A DNA stretch of 64,000 nt, taken from JANXPZ01 sp033853925 (GTDB lineage Bacteria > Eisenbacteria > RBG-16-71-46). Below, piece after piece: positions 24,435-33,308 of the stretch. The DNA lies in contig JAWOLC010000001.1 of NCBI GenBank assembly GCA_033853925.1, forward strand, positions 62,001-126,000, given 5' to 3'. The notes beneath the pieces are model-generated. The model saw only the letters and a list, made by a program, of their open reading frames with translations. It searched no databases and was not told the DNA's origin. Each line of letters opens with the position of its first letter. The stretch's first letter is position 1. The position numbers and the translations under genes were made by a program.

Positions 24435-27176
24435 ATGACCTCCGCTCACAGCCCTCGCGGGAGATCCCGGCTCGGCCCCCGCGGGCCCGGCGCCCCCACG
24501 CTCGTGCCGGCGGAGGCCCGGGCGAGGGGCGAGGGACCCGAGCCGGCTCCGCTCGCGACCTACCGGCGCAAGCGCGATCCCGATCGCACGCCGGAGCCCT
24601 TCGGCGGTGCCCCCGCCGCGCGCGCCGCGGGACCGGCTGTGGCCCCGAGCCTGGTGGCGCCCGCGCGCTTCGTCGTGCAGGAGCACTGGGCGCGCAACCT
24701 GCACTTCGACCTGCGCCTCGAGATCGAGGGCGTGCTCAAGAGCTGGGCCGTGCCCAAGGGACCCTCCGTGCGGGCCGAGGAGAAGCGCCTCGCCGTGCAC
24801 GTCGAGGACCATCCCCTCGAGTACGCGAACTTCGAGGGCGTGATCCCGGCCGGGAACTACGGTGCCGGGTCGGTGATCGTGTGGGATCGAGGGACGTACC
24901 AGTCGTTCAAGCCCGAGGACGTCCGCGAGCAGTACGCGCGGGGCAAGCTCGAGGTGGAGCTGTTCGGTCACAAGCTCGGCGGCCGGTGGACTCTCGTGCG
25001 CATGAGCAAGAGCGAGAAGGACTGGTTGCTGCTCAAGAAGGCGGACGGCGCCGCGTCCACCGAGGACGCGGTGGAGCGCTGGCCGCGCTCGGTGATCTCC
25101 GGCCTCACCGTGCAGGAGATGCGCGACCCCTCCGCCTGGCTCGAGGGGCTCCGCGCCCGGCTCGCCGAGCTGCATGCGCCGCCCGGCGACCTGCGGGCCG
25201 ACCAGGTCCGGCTCATGCTCGCGACGTCGGCCGTCCGGCCGTTCTCTCGCCAGGGCTGGGTGTTCGAGATCAAGTACGACGGCGTGCGGGTGATCGCCGA
25301 GCGCCGGGGAGACGAGGCCCGGATGCTCGGCCGGAGCGGGGAGGACATCACCGCGCGCTATCCCGAGATCGCGGAGGCGCTGCGCGGGCTTCGGGTGGAG
25401 CACATCGTGCTCGACGGCGAGATCGTCGCGCACGACGATCTTGGCCGCCCCAGCTTCGGCCGCCTGCAGAAGCGGATGCTGCTCTCCACTCCCCGCGACG
25501 TGGCGGCCGCCATGGCCCGGGTGCCGGTGCGGGCCGTGTTCTTCGATTGCCTCGCCCTCGAGGCTCGCGATCTGCGCGGGCTCGGGCTGCTGGATCGCCG
25601 GGAGGGCCTCGCCCGCGCCCTGCCCCCGGCGGGTGTCGTGCAGGCCAGCGACTTCGTCGCCGAGCAGGGCGAAGCGTTCTTCGGGGCGGCCAACGAGCTG
25701 GGCCTCGAAGGGATCGTCGCCAAGCGCGCGGACAGCCCCTATGCCGGGAAACGCTCGCCCGACTGGATCAAGATCAAGTGCCAGCGCCGCCAGGAGTTCG
25801 TGATCGGCGGCTATACGGAGCCGCGCGGCGGTGGGCGCCACTTCGGAGCCCTGCATGTCGGCGTCTACGAGAGCGGACAGCTCCGGCACGTCGCGCGGGT
25901 GGGGAGCGGGTTCGACGACGCGGCGCAGGACGACCTCTGGCGGCGGCTCCAGCCGCTCGCCCGCGACCCGTCGCCCTTCGGCGCCTCGGGACCGGACGGG
26001 CGGGGGGATCACTGGGTGGAGCCGCGGCTCGTCTGCGAGGTGCGCTTCACCGAGTGGACGGCCGACGGCGGCGTGCGCCATCCCATCTTCCTGGGACTGC
26101 GCCCCGACCGGAAGCCCGAGGAGGTCCGGCGCGAGGATGCGCCGGGCGGGGAGCGTGACGACCCGCCCGCGGCCGGCGCGAGCCCCGGATCGTCCGGCGA
26201 CCCCGGCGGGGAGGAGCCGGCCGACGCCCTCGCGGATGCTCGGGACGCGCTGGGGAGGGCGGGGGAGCCGGCGCGCGTCGTCCGGCTGAGCAACCTGCAG
26301 AAGGTCTTCTGGCCGGAGGACGGCTACACCAAGGGTGACCTCATCGCCTACTACGACGCGGTCGCCCCGCTCATGCTGCCCTACCTCGAGGACCGCCCGG
26401 CCGTGCTCACGCGCTATCCCGACGGCATCCGGGGCAAGTCGTTCTTCCAGAAGGACGCGCCCGTGTTCGTGCCCGACTGGGTGCGCACCGAGGCGGTCTA
26501 CTCCAAGGACTCCGAGCGGGACATCCGCTTCTTCGTCATCGACGACGCGGAGTCGCTGCGCTACGTGGCCAACCTGGGGACCATTCCCATCCACCTGTGG
26601 AGCGCACGCGTGGGATCGCTGGAGAAGCCCGACTGGCTCGTGCTCGACCTCGACCCCAAGGGCGCTCCCTTCGCGCACGTGATCGAGGTGGCGCGCGCCC
26701 TGCACGAGCTGCTCGAGGAGCTGGGGCTGCCGAGCCACCCGAAGACCTCGGGTCAGAGCGGGCTGCACGTGCTCGTCCCGCTGGGTCGCCGCTACACGCA
26801 CGACGAGTGCAAGACCTTCGCCCGCCTGCTCGCCACCCTGGTGCAGCAGGCGAAGCCGGAGATCTCCACCCTGGCGCGGCCCCTCCACGCTCGGGGCGGC
26901 AAGGTCTACGTGGACTGGGGCCAGAACGGGCACGGCAACACCATCGTCGCGCCCTACTCGCTGCGGCCGGTGCCGGGCGCCACGGCCTCGTGCCCGCTCC
27001 GCTGGAGCGAGGTCAACGCCAGGCTGGACCCGGCGCGCTTCACCCTCCGCACCCTGCCGAAGCGATTCGAGAAGATGACCGATCCGCTGGCGGGCGTCCT
27101 GGGCCGTGGGGTGGACATGGGCGCGGCGGTCGCCGCCATCGAGAAGCGCCTGCAGCGGGACGAGGTGCACGAATGA
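24435..27176 (+). CDS. ligD: Multifunctional DNA ligase D (phosphoesterase-ligase-polymerase)
   Basis: 913 residues, all three NHEJ activities in the order PE-LIG-POL. The 3'-phosphoesterase domain spans about 75-200 (His84, His90 and Asp92 in QEHWARNLHFDLRLE; VHVEDHP at 121-127). The ATP-dependent ligase spans about 265-530, with the adenylated lysine Lys280 in EIKYDGVR, then LDGEIVAHD and IKIKCQRR. The primase-like polymerase is about 605-890 (SNLQKVFWPEDGYTKGD; LVLDLDPKG near 735 with the metal Asp pair; HPKTSGQSGLHV). A charged linker at 550-600 joins LIG and POL. It repairs and seals ends held by Ku. The start is followed by a 60-residue low-complexity region, so the true start could be slightly later. 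The stop overlaps the next start as ATGA. Confidence 0.95.
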   Translation: MTSAHSPRGRSRLGPRGPGAPTLVPAEARARGEGPEPAPLATYRRKRDPDRTPEPFGGAPAARAAGPAVAPSLVAPARFVVQEHWARNLHFDLRLEIEGVLKSWAVPKGPSVRAEEKRLAVHVEDHPLEYANFEGVIPAGNYGAGSVIVWDRGTYQSFKPEDVREQYARGKLEVELFGHKLGGRWTLVRMSKSEKDWLLLKKADGAASTEDAVERWPRSVISGLTVQEMRDPSAWLEGLRARLAELHAPPGDLRADQVRLMLATSAVRPFSRQGWVFEIKYDGVRVIAERRGDEARMLGRSGEDITARYPEIAEALRGLRVEHIVLDGEIVAHDDLGRPSFGRLQKRMLLSTPRDVAAAMARVPVRAVFFDCLALEARDLRGLGLLDRREGLARALPPAGVVQASDFVAEQGEAFFGAANELGLEGIVAKRADSPYAGKRSPDWIKIKCQRRQEFVIGGYTEPRGGGRHFGALHVGVYESGQLRHVARVGSGFDDAAQDDLWRRLQPLARDPSPFGASGPDGRGDHWVEPRLVCEVRFTEWTADGGVRHPIFLGLRPDRKPEEVRREDAPGGERDDPPAAGASPGSSGDPGGEEPADALADARDALGRAGEPARVVRLSNLQKVFWPEDGYTKGDLIAYYDAVAPLMLPYLEDRPAVLTRYPDGIRGKSFFQKDAPVFVPDWVRTEAVYSKDSERDIRFFVIDDAESLRYVANLGTIPIHLWSARVGSLEKPDWLVLDLDPKGAPFAHVIEVARALHELLEELGLPSHPKTSGQSGLHVLVPLGRRYTHDECKTFARLLATLVQQAKPEISTLARPLHARGGKVYVDWGQNGHGNTIVAPYSLRPVPGATASCPLRWSEVNARLDPARFTLRTLPKRFEKMTDPLAGVLGRGVDMGAAVAAIEKRLQRDEVHE

Positions 27177-27871
27177 GGAGCGCGACCCGGGCTCCGGTGG
27201 GGGAGGAGATCGAGCGCCGCATACGCGTGCCCGGGGCCGGCGAGGTGTCCGCGCTGCTGCTGGCACCGGCACGCCCGCGGGCGCTGTACGTGCTGGCCCA
27301 CGGCGCCGGCGCCGGCATGCGGCATCCGTTCATGGGAGCGATCGCGCACGGGCTCGCGGACCGCGCGATCGCCACGCTGCGCTACCAATTCCCGTACAGC
27401 GAAGCGGGCGCGCGGCGGCCGGATCCCGAGCCGCTCCTGCTCGCCACCGTGCGCGCCGCCGTCGCGGCGGGCCGCGAGGTGGCCGGCGGGGCCCCGCTGC
27501 TCGCGGGCGGGAAGTCCATGGGGGGACGCATGACGTCCCGCGCGGCGGCGGCAGCGTCGCTCGAGGGGGTGCGGGGCCTGGTGTTTCTCGGCTTCCCCCT
27601 GCACCCGGCGGGGCAGCCCGGGGTCTCGCGGGCGGAGCATCTCGCGCGCGTCGGCCTGCCCCTGCTGTTCCTGCAGGGTACGCGCGACGCGCTCGCCGAC
27701 CTCACGCTGCTCACGCCGATCGTCGAACGGCTCGGCGAGCGGGCGGTCCTGCGCGTGATCGAGCAGGCGGATCACGGCTTCCACGTCCTCAAGCGCAGCG
27801 GCCGCACGGACGAGCAGGTGTTGGACGAGCTGGCCGGCGCCGTGGCCGAATGGCAGGAGGGACTCCCGTGA
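27173..27871 (+). CDS. Alpha/beta hydrolase of the KANL3/Tex30 family
   Basis: 232 residues from the ATG that overlaps the ligD stop. LAHGAGAGMRHPFMGA is the family's oxyanion segment, GGKSMGGRM holds the nucleophile Ser in a G-x-S-x-G context, and DHGFHVLKRSGRT near the C-terminus contains the catalytic His. Typical length for this small dienelactone-hydrolase-like family. It is commonly found next to bacterial ligD, but its substrate is unknown. Confidence 0.85.
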   Translation: MRSATRAPVGEEIERRIRVPGAGEVSALLLAPARPRALYVLAHGAGAGMRHPFMGAIAHGLADRAIATLRYQFPYSEAGARRPDPEPLLLATVRAAVAAGREVAGGAPLLAGGKSMGGRMTSRAAAAASLEGVRGLVFLGFPLHPAGQPGVSRAEHLARVGLPLLFLQGTRDALADLTLLTPIVERLGERAVLRVIEQADHGFHVLKRSGRTDEQVLDELAGAVAEWQEGLP

Positions 27872-28662
27872 GCGTCAAGGCCTGGATCGGCACCAGTGGC
27901 TACTCCTACGCGGAATGGAAGGGCAACTTCTACCCGGAGAAGCTGGCGGCGAAGGACATGCTGCGCTTCTACGCGGGCAGGTTCCCGGCCGTCGAGATCA
28001 ACAACACCTTCTATCGGATGCCCACCGAGAGCCTGCTGCGAGGCTGGGCCGAGCAGGTGCCCGAGCACTTCGCCTTCGTGATCAAGGCCTCCCAGCGCAT
28101 CACCCACATCCAGCGCCTCAAGGACTGCGGCGACCTGCTGCGCTATCTCCTCCGGGTCACGACGACCCTGGGCCCCCGGCTCGGACCCCTGCTGTTCCAG
28201 CTTCCGCCCAACTTCAAGAAGGACGTTCCCCGACTCAAGAGCTTCTTCGAGGACATGCCCGAGCGCCGTCGGCTCGCCGTCGAGTTCCGGCACGCCTCCT
28301 GGTTCGACGACGAGGTCTTCGAGGTCCTGCGGGCCGAGGACGCGGCCCTATGCGTGGCCGACACGGGAGAGGAGCCCGTCACCCCGCTGGTGGCCACGGC
28401 CGGCTGGGGCTACCTGCGGCTGCGCCGCGAGGACTTCGGCGACGACGACCTGCGCGCCTGGGCGCGGCGCATCCACGAGCAGCCCTGGACGGACGCCTAC
28501 GTCTTCCTCAAGCACGAGGAGGAGGGCAAGGGGCCCAGGCTCGCGGCCCGCCTGACGGAGATCTTCGCCGAGGAGGCCGCCGCCCCCTCGACGCGACGGG
28601 ATCGCCCCATCCATGACGACCCCCGAGCGCGGGACCGCGCCCGGGGCGCCATGGCCGGCTGA
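27868..28662 (+). CDS. DUF72 (YecE-like) TIM-barrel protein
   Basis: 264 residues, GTG start at 27868 overlapping the preceding stop as GTGA. The start WIGTSGYSYAEWKGNFYPE is diagnostic of DUF72, and ASQRITHIQRL, LLFQLPPNFKKD, VEFRHASWF and YVFLKHEEEG follow in the family order. The fold is a TIM barrel related to endonuclease IV-like proteins, and its biochemical activity is not established. The tight coupling to ligD supports a DNA-repair-associated role by context. Confidence 0.88.
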   Translation: MSVKAWIGTSGYSYAEWKGNFYPEKLAAKDMLRFYAGRFPAVEINNTFYRMPTESLLRGWAEQVPEHFAFVIKASQRITHIQRLKDCGDLLRYLLRVTTTLGPRLGPLLFQLPPNFKKDVPRLKSFFEDMPERRRLAVEFRHASWFDDEVFEVLRAEDAALCVADTGEEPVTPLVATAGWGYLRLRREDFGDDDLRAWARRIHEQPWTDAYVFLKHEEEGKGPRLAARLTEIFAEEAAAPSTRRDRPIHDDPRARDRARGAMAG

Positions 28663-28689
28663 CGCCGCCCGGCCCCGCTCGCCCCGCCC

Positions 28690-29097
28690 ATGGCGCGATT
28701 CCTCGTGAAGACCGAGCCCGCGAGCTACTCGTTCGCGGACCTGCAGCGCGACCAACGCACCATCTGGGACGGGATCTCGAATCCCGTCGCGCTCAAGCAC
28801 CTCGTCACGATGCGCAAGGGCGACACGGTGGTCGTGTACCACACCGGCAACGAGAAGCAGGCGGTCGGACTGGCGCTCGCCCTGACGGACGCCCACCTGG
28901 ACCGGCGGCGCGGGCATCCCTCGGCGCCGGTGGTGGAGCTGGCGCCCGACACGCCGCTGCCGAAGCCGGTCACGCTCGCCCAGGTGAAGGCCGACGCCCT
29001 GCTCGCGAACTCCGCCCTCGCGCGCCTGCCCCGGCTGTCCGTGATGCCGCTCAGCGAGGCACAGTACCAGCGCCTGCTCCGCCTGGCAGGCGCGTAG
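28690..29097 (+). CDS. EVE-domain protein
   Basis: 135 residues covering one complete EVE (PUA-like) domain: WxxK-type start seen as FLVKTEPASYSF, TIWDGISNPVALKHL, MRKGDTVVVYHTG, and PLSEAQYQRLLRLAG. EVE domains bind modified bases in DNA or RNA. It sits 27 bp after the DUF72 gene in the LigD row. No Shine-Dalgarno is obvious, so translation may depend on upstream genes. Confidence 0.88.
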   Translation: MARFLVKTEPASYSFADLQRDQRTIWDGISNPVALKHLVTMRKGDTVVVYHTGNEKQAVGLALALTDAHLDRRRGHPSAPVVELAPDTPLPKPVTLAQVKADALLANSALARLPRLSVMPLSEAQYQRLLRLAGA

Positions 29098-29134
29098 CCA
29101 GGATCCAGCCCGACCCACACTCCGAGGAAGCGCC

Positions 29135-29428
29135 ATGTGCAGGAGCATCCGGACGCTGTTCAACTACTCCCCGGCCGCCACCAGCGAGGAGATCCGCGCC
29201 GCGTCCCTCCAGTTCGTCCGCAAGGTGAGCGGCTTCCACCGGCCGTCGCGAGCGAACCAGGCGGCATTCGAGTGCGCCGTGGATGAGGTCGCCGGAGCCG
29301 CGCGGCGGCTGCTCGACGGCCTCACGACCACGGCATCGCCGCGCAACCGCCAGGTCGAGGTGGCCAGGGCACGGCTGCGCGCGGCGCGGAGGCTCGAGCA
29401 CCACGAGCCGGTCGAGCATCGATCGTGA
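29135..29428 (+). CDS. DUF2277 protein
   Basis: 97 residues, ATG after GAGGAAGCGCC. The sequence CRSIRTLFNYSPAATSEEIR and the following LQFVRKVSGFHRPSRANQ match the conserved DUF2277 family almost throughout. The family is small, helical and of unknown function, frequently close to DNA-repair genes. It ends the ligD row here. Confidence 0.88.
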   Translation: MCRSIRTLFNYSPAATSEEIRAASLQFVRKVSGFHRPSRANQAAFECAVDEVAGAARRLLDGLTTTASPRNRQVEVARARLRAARRLEHHEPVEHRS

Positions 29429-30085
29429 GGCGTGGCCGTCCGCGTTCGTCGTTCAGCCGATCTAAAGACCCGGATGAGTCCGGCGACCGTGGCGGGCTCA
29501 GGCGCGCGAATGGGAGCTTGGCGTCTTTGTACTTGACGCATCCCTGACACGGTGTAGAGTGCGACGCGGATCGCCAGGGGATCCGCAGCAAGGGCATCAC
29601 GCACGAGACGCTCGCTGTCCCCCGACACCCTATGAGCGCCGGCCCATTCCCGGGCGCTCAGGCCGCGTCGCCTCGCCCCTTGCGCAACCAGTCTTGAGCC
29701 GAGGCTGGACCTTGCCGTCCCGCCTCCCAAGGGTTGTGCGTGATGCCGGTGATCTCGCGACTCGAGACCACGCAGCCGCCACGGACGGGCTTCCGCCCAG
29801 CCCCCCCGCCGCGAGCCTTCCTCTCTGGCCCGACGCGCGCCGGCCGCCGTCCCGGCGTCCCCGAGCTGGGAGGGAGCACGCCGGCGCGACCGGCGCCGAT
29901 CGCCGACCCGGCCGCCGTCGCTCGCGGCTGCCCCGCGACGCCTCACCGTCCCGCGGGCTGGCCCCGTCGCTCCAGGCCGCCGCCCGCACGCCTGGCCTCG
30001 CCGCCTCTTCCGCAGCGAGGTCCCACGACCTGGCTGCGTACGGCCACATCTCGCATCTCTCACCTCACCTCCCTTGGAGGCCGCA
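29429..30085. other. Long intergenic/leader region, 657 bp
   Basis: No protein gene is convincing here; the frames are Arg/Pro-rich shadows. It contains a sigma-70-like promoter at 29533-29560, a hairpin at 29566-29586 (GCGGATC/GATCCGC), a second at 29633-29660 (TGAGCGCC/GGCGCTCA), and then about 400 bp of leader before the secreted protein. A CCGGA-TGAG-TCCGG hairpin also lies upstream near 29473. The Shine-Dalgarno of the next gene (TTGGAGG) is at 30074-30080. Confidence 0.5.
29533..29560 (+). promoter_or_regulatory. Putative sigma-70-type promoter
   Basis: TTGACG (29533-29538) and TAGAGT (29555-29560) are separated by 16 bp, a good match to the vegetative consensus in a GC-rich background. 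A hairpin at 29566-29586 would form at the 5' end of the transcript. It would drive the secreted-protein gene at 30086 through a leader of about 520 nt. Confidence 0.5.
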
Positions 30086-33000
30086 ATGCGAAGGCTCCTC
30101 CTTCTTCTCCTTGCCCTGTGCCTGGCGTCGCTTCTTCCGGCCGGGGCACTCGCCGCCGCCATCCCGCCCGATACCACCGAAATGCAGGAGCAGTACGCTC
30201 CGCTCGAGCCGTTGCAGGCGGAGATTCCTCCGCCCGACCTGATCTACGACAGCTACGAGGCCACCGCCGACTGGGACTGGCGGGCCCCCACCTATCAGAT
30301 CAACAACGGCCCCGGCCTCATCACGGTGCAGTCCCCCTTCTGGATCCCCCTGGAGGGGCTCGAGGACCAGGACTACGAGCCCGACGACGGGTGGGTCCTC
30401 ATGGCGAGGAACTTCGGGACCGTCGATGTCGCCGTCGAGGTACCCTTCCTGATCCTCTACAACAAGTATCGCGGCACCGTGCGACTCATCGCCTACATCA
30501 ATTCGACGCTCCGCGAGAACTTCAGCTCGGGCCGGGTCACCATGCGGTTCCCGACCGATGGCCCCAAGACCAAGAACCTCAACAACCGGAGCGTCCAGCT
30601 TCCCCAGTCTCACTATCTCTACGAACCCCCGATGTCCATCATCGCCCTGCAGGTCGGCTGGAACTACGCCGACTTCACGGTCGAGTACGATCCCAACGTC
30701 GCCTCCGTCGTCGAGCCCATCTTCGTCTTCGACATCGATGGCCTGAGCAGCAACCAGATCACGCTCGGCGGCATCATGACGACGACGAGCAAGGCCTCCA
30801 TGGGCGTGAGCGATGCCATACCCGGCTCCTACCAGCAGCTCCAGACCTTCGTCAAGAACCTCAACAAGGCGGAGAAGGAGTTCGGCTCCGACCTCGATGC
30901 CCTCACCGCGTACCAGGCCTGGGTCAACGCGCTCGAGGATACGACGCAGAAGAAGGGGTACCAGAACATCATCAAGATCCTCAACGCCGGCAAGGACCCG
31001 CTGTCGATCATCGTCGGGCTCATCGATCTCGGCGTGAGCTTCTTCGGCGGCAAGAAGGCGAACACGCAGCCGCAGATCTGGACGTCCGTGTCGAACCTCG
31101 CCCTCGAGGGCACGATGACCGCGCAGAAGAACGTGGCCCAGGTCCTCGTTCGCGTTCCGGGGGCCAACCACAACGGGAAGCCGAACGCCCTGCCGATCTG
31201 GGACTACCCGCTCGGGCTGGTCGCCATTCTCGACGCCCCGCCGACGGCCTATGTGACCAGCGCCTCGGCCTACAACCAGCTGTTCCGCGACAACCCCTGC
31301 TTCGAGTGCGGTGCGTATCTCTCGTGGTTCGCCTACATGGACGTGCTCAAGCTCGATTCGGCCGTCCCCTACGCGATCAACACGAGCTTCCCGGGAGCGC
31401 TCCCGGTGCGATCCGTCGAGGCCGCCTGGACGTTCTCGGCTCCCCACCGGAGACCCGAGGGGGAGAACGGCTACTGGACGCTGACGCCGCCGGTGTATCG
31501 GAACTGGGTCAACGACCTCGTCAACGCGGGCCGCTGGGTCGTCATCGGCAGCGCCGACCTCTATCACATGAACTACAACGAGTACCGCACGCAGTTCGTG
31601 CCGCTCAGTCAGTTCCACCAGTACAAGCCCGAGATCTCGCGGGCCTGGCTGCGGGCGGAGCCCGGCTACACGCAGATGAAGGGAATCACGCCCCCCGTGC
31701 AGGTCCGGGTCCGCTTCCAGAAACCGAGCGGGAATCCGGTCGACGACGTCTTCCTGGTGAAGAGCTACGACCTGTTCTGGCCGCCCTCGTCGCCGCTGGA
31801 CGGCCGTGACCCCTGGCCCTGCCCCGCGGTCACGCCGGTGTGGGCGGAGCCCGTGGCGCCGGTTCAGCCCGTGACCGCTCCGGCTCCGGGGGCGATGATC
31901 GCTCGCGGCCAGCCGTGGCAGGTGCAGTGGGCGGTGCAGGCGGGGTCCATCGACAGCGTCGAGGTTCGGCTCTCCGGCGACAACGGCGCCACCTTCCCGA
32001 CGCTGCTCGGGTACCAGCTCGAGAACTCCGGAACCATGGAGCAGTCCGCGTTGCAGACGCTGGGCACCCAGTACCGCGTGCGGGTGCGGACGCTGAACGG
32101 GCCGGCCTATGCCGACGACATCAGCGACGGTCCGTTCACGGTCTGGGGCGTGGTCGAGGGAGGCGTATCGGCGTCGATCAGCAGCATCTGCGCCGCCGGA
32201 GCGAGCAAGGCTCATCTGCTCGTCAACTGGACCACGAACGTCGCGACCGCGGGACAGGACAAGATCGAGGTCACGGCGCCGGGTGGATCCCAGTACGCGA
32301 CCACGAAGAGCTTGTCGCAGGCGACGACGAACCACTCCATCACCATCGACATGCCCTGCGCCACGGGGACCTACTCGTACCAGGTGACGAGCACCCTCGA
32401 CGGAGTCGAGAGCAAGGGCGACGGCCGAACGATCGCGCTGGGGACGTGCCTCACGGACTGCACCCCGCCGGCGGCGGTGACTCGCCTCGGCTTCGTCGCT
32501 GGCCACACCACGGGAGTCGTGACGTGGCAGGCACCCGGGGACGACGGCACCGTCGGGCAGGCCAGCACGTACGACCTCCGCTACTCCATCAACACACCCA
32601 TCACCGACGCCAACTTCTACAACATGCCGTCCCAGACCACCCCGGCCCCGGGGCCGCCGGGCACCAGGCAATGCGTCGAGGTTACCCTGGAGCCGTGCTA
32701 TCGCTACTACTGGGCACTCAAGACGGCGGACGAGGTTCCCAACTGGTCGCCGATCAGCAACGTGCCGACCGCCGTGGCGCCGTGCTACGTGCAAAAGGAG
32801 GTCATGTGCGTGGAAGGTGAAGATCCGCCGCCCGTTCCGTGCCAGGAACCGTGCGGATCGATCCCCGGGACCCTCGAGTTCGCGCGTCCGTCTCCCAACC
32901 CAGCGGTGGGGCCGGCGACGATCTCTTACGGCATTCCCGCGGACATGGCGGGAAAGCACTTCGACCTGTCGGTCTTCGACGTCGTGGGCAGGAAGCTCCG

Positions 33001-33154
33001 CACGCTGGCTTCCGGCGATGCGACGCCGGGACGCCGGACCCTCGTCTGGGATCTGAACACGGATGAGGGAACCCGGGTCCGCTCCGGCGCCTACTTCGTG
33101 CGGTTCTCGATCGGAGAGACGACGCGCGTTCACCGACTGCTGCTGGTCCACTGA
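30086..33154 (+). CDS. Large exported protein with fibronectin-like and FlgD-like sorting domains
   Basis: 1022 residues, ATG at 30086 after TTGGAGG. A clear signal peptide occupies residues 1-27 (LLLLLLALCLASLLPAGALA). Residues 30-570 are an unassigned region rich in aromatic and Asn residues. Residues 590-690 and 700-900 are beta-sandwich, fibronectin-III-like segments (for example GVVTWQAPGDDGTVGQASTYDLRY). The final 90 residues (PSPNPAVGPATISY, VFDVVGRKLR, LVWDLNTDEGTRVRSGAYFVRF) match the C-terminal sorting domain of the protein at 192. It is probably exported and surface-attached through a shared machinery. Function unknown. Confidence 0.8.
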   Translation: MRRLLLLLLALCLASLLPAGALAAAIPPDTTEMQEQYAPLEPLQAEIPPPDLIYDSYEATADWDWRAPTYQINNGPGLITVQSPFWIPLEGLEDQDYEPDDGWVLMARNFGTVDVAVEVPFLILYNKYRGTVRLIAYINSTLRENFSSGRVTMRFPTDGPKTKNLNNRSVQLPQSHYLYEPPMSIIALQVGWNYADFTVEYDPNVASVVEPIFVFDIDGLSSNQITLGGIMTTTSKASMGVSDAIPGSYQQLQTFVKNLNKAEKEFGSDLDALTAYQAWVNALEDTTQKKGYQNIIKILNAGKDPLSIIVGLIDLGVSFFGGKKANTQPQIWTSVSNLALEGTMTAQKNVAQVLVRVPGANHNGKPNALPIWDYPLGLVAILDAPPTAYVTSASAYNQLFRDNPCFECGAYLSWFAYMDVLKLDSAVPYAINTSFPGALPVRSVEAAWTFSAPHRRPEGENGYWTLTPPVYRNWVNDLVNAGRWVVIGSADLYHMNYNEYRTQFVPLSQFHQYKPEISRAWLRAEPGYTQMKGITPPVQVRVRFQKPSGNPVDDVFLVKSYDLFWPPSSPLDGRDPWPCPAVTPVWAEPVAPVQPVTAPAPGAMIARGQPWQVQWAVQAGSIDSVEVRLSGDNGATFPTLLGYQLENSGTMEQSALQTLGTQYRVRVRTLNGPAYADDISDGPFTVWGVVEGGVSASISSICAAGASKAHLLVNWTTNVATAGQDKIEVTAPGGSQYATTKSLSQATTNHSITIDMPCATGTYSYQVTSTLDGVESKGDGRTIALGTCLTDCTPPAAVTRLGFVAGHTTGVVTWQAPGDDGTVGQASTYDLRYSINTPITDANFYNMPSQTTPAPGPPGTRQCVEVTLEPCYRYYWALKTADEVPNWSPISNVPTAVAPCYVQKEVMCVEGEDPPPVPCQEPCGSIPGTLEFARPSPNPAVGPATISYGIPADMAGKHFDLSVFDVVGRKLRTLASGDATPGRRTLVWDLNTDEGTRVRSGAYFVRFSIGETTRVHRLLLVH

Positions 33155-33169
33155 CAGTCGTCACCTACG

Positions 33170-33199
33170 GCGGCCGCTCGGGCCTTCCCGGGCGGCCGC
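33170..33199 (+). terminator. Strong hairpin terminator
   Basis: A 13-bp stem with one G-T wobble (33170-33182 with 33187-33199) and a CCTT tetraloop begins 15 bp after the stop codon at 33154. It is followed by a short ATCGCTTCTC tract. This is a good candidate for the plus-strand gene. Confidence 0.65.
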
Positions 33200-33257
33200 A
33201 TCGCTTCTCATGGCGTCGAATCCGCAGCTCCCTCACCCGTCGCGGAGCACGAAACGA

Positions 33258-33285
33258 GAGCCCCGAGCCGCGAGGCTCGGGGCTC
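33258..33285 (-). terminator. Perfect 12-bp hairpin terminator for the S53 peptidase gene
   Basis: GAGCCCCGAGCC and GGCTCGGGGCTC pair perfectly around a 4-nt loop. Read on the minus strand it lies just after the stop at 33309 and is followed by CTCGTTTCGTG, a weak T-rich run. Confidence 0.65.
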
Positions 33286-33308
33286 ATGCTCGTGAGCGAT
33301 CCCGGGGA

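Noticed and set aside
29463..29510. A GATGAG hairpin segment resembling a hammerhead ribozyme core
   Set aside because: The required GAAA after the second stem is absent, and no cleavage site or third stem is seen. I treat it as a simple hairpin.
29559..30242. A 227-residue frame in the leader of the 30086 gene
   Set aside because: Arg/Pro-rich, overlaps the real start and lacks a ribosome-binding site.
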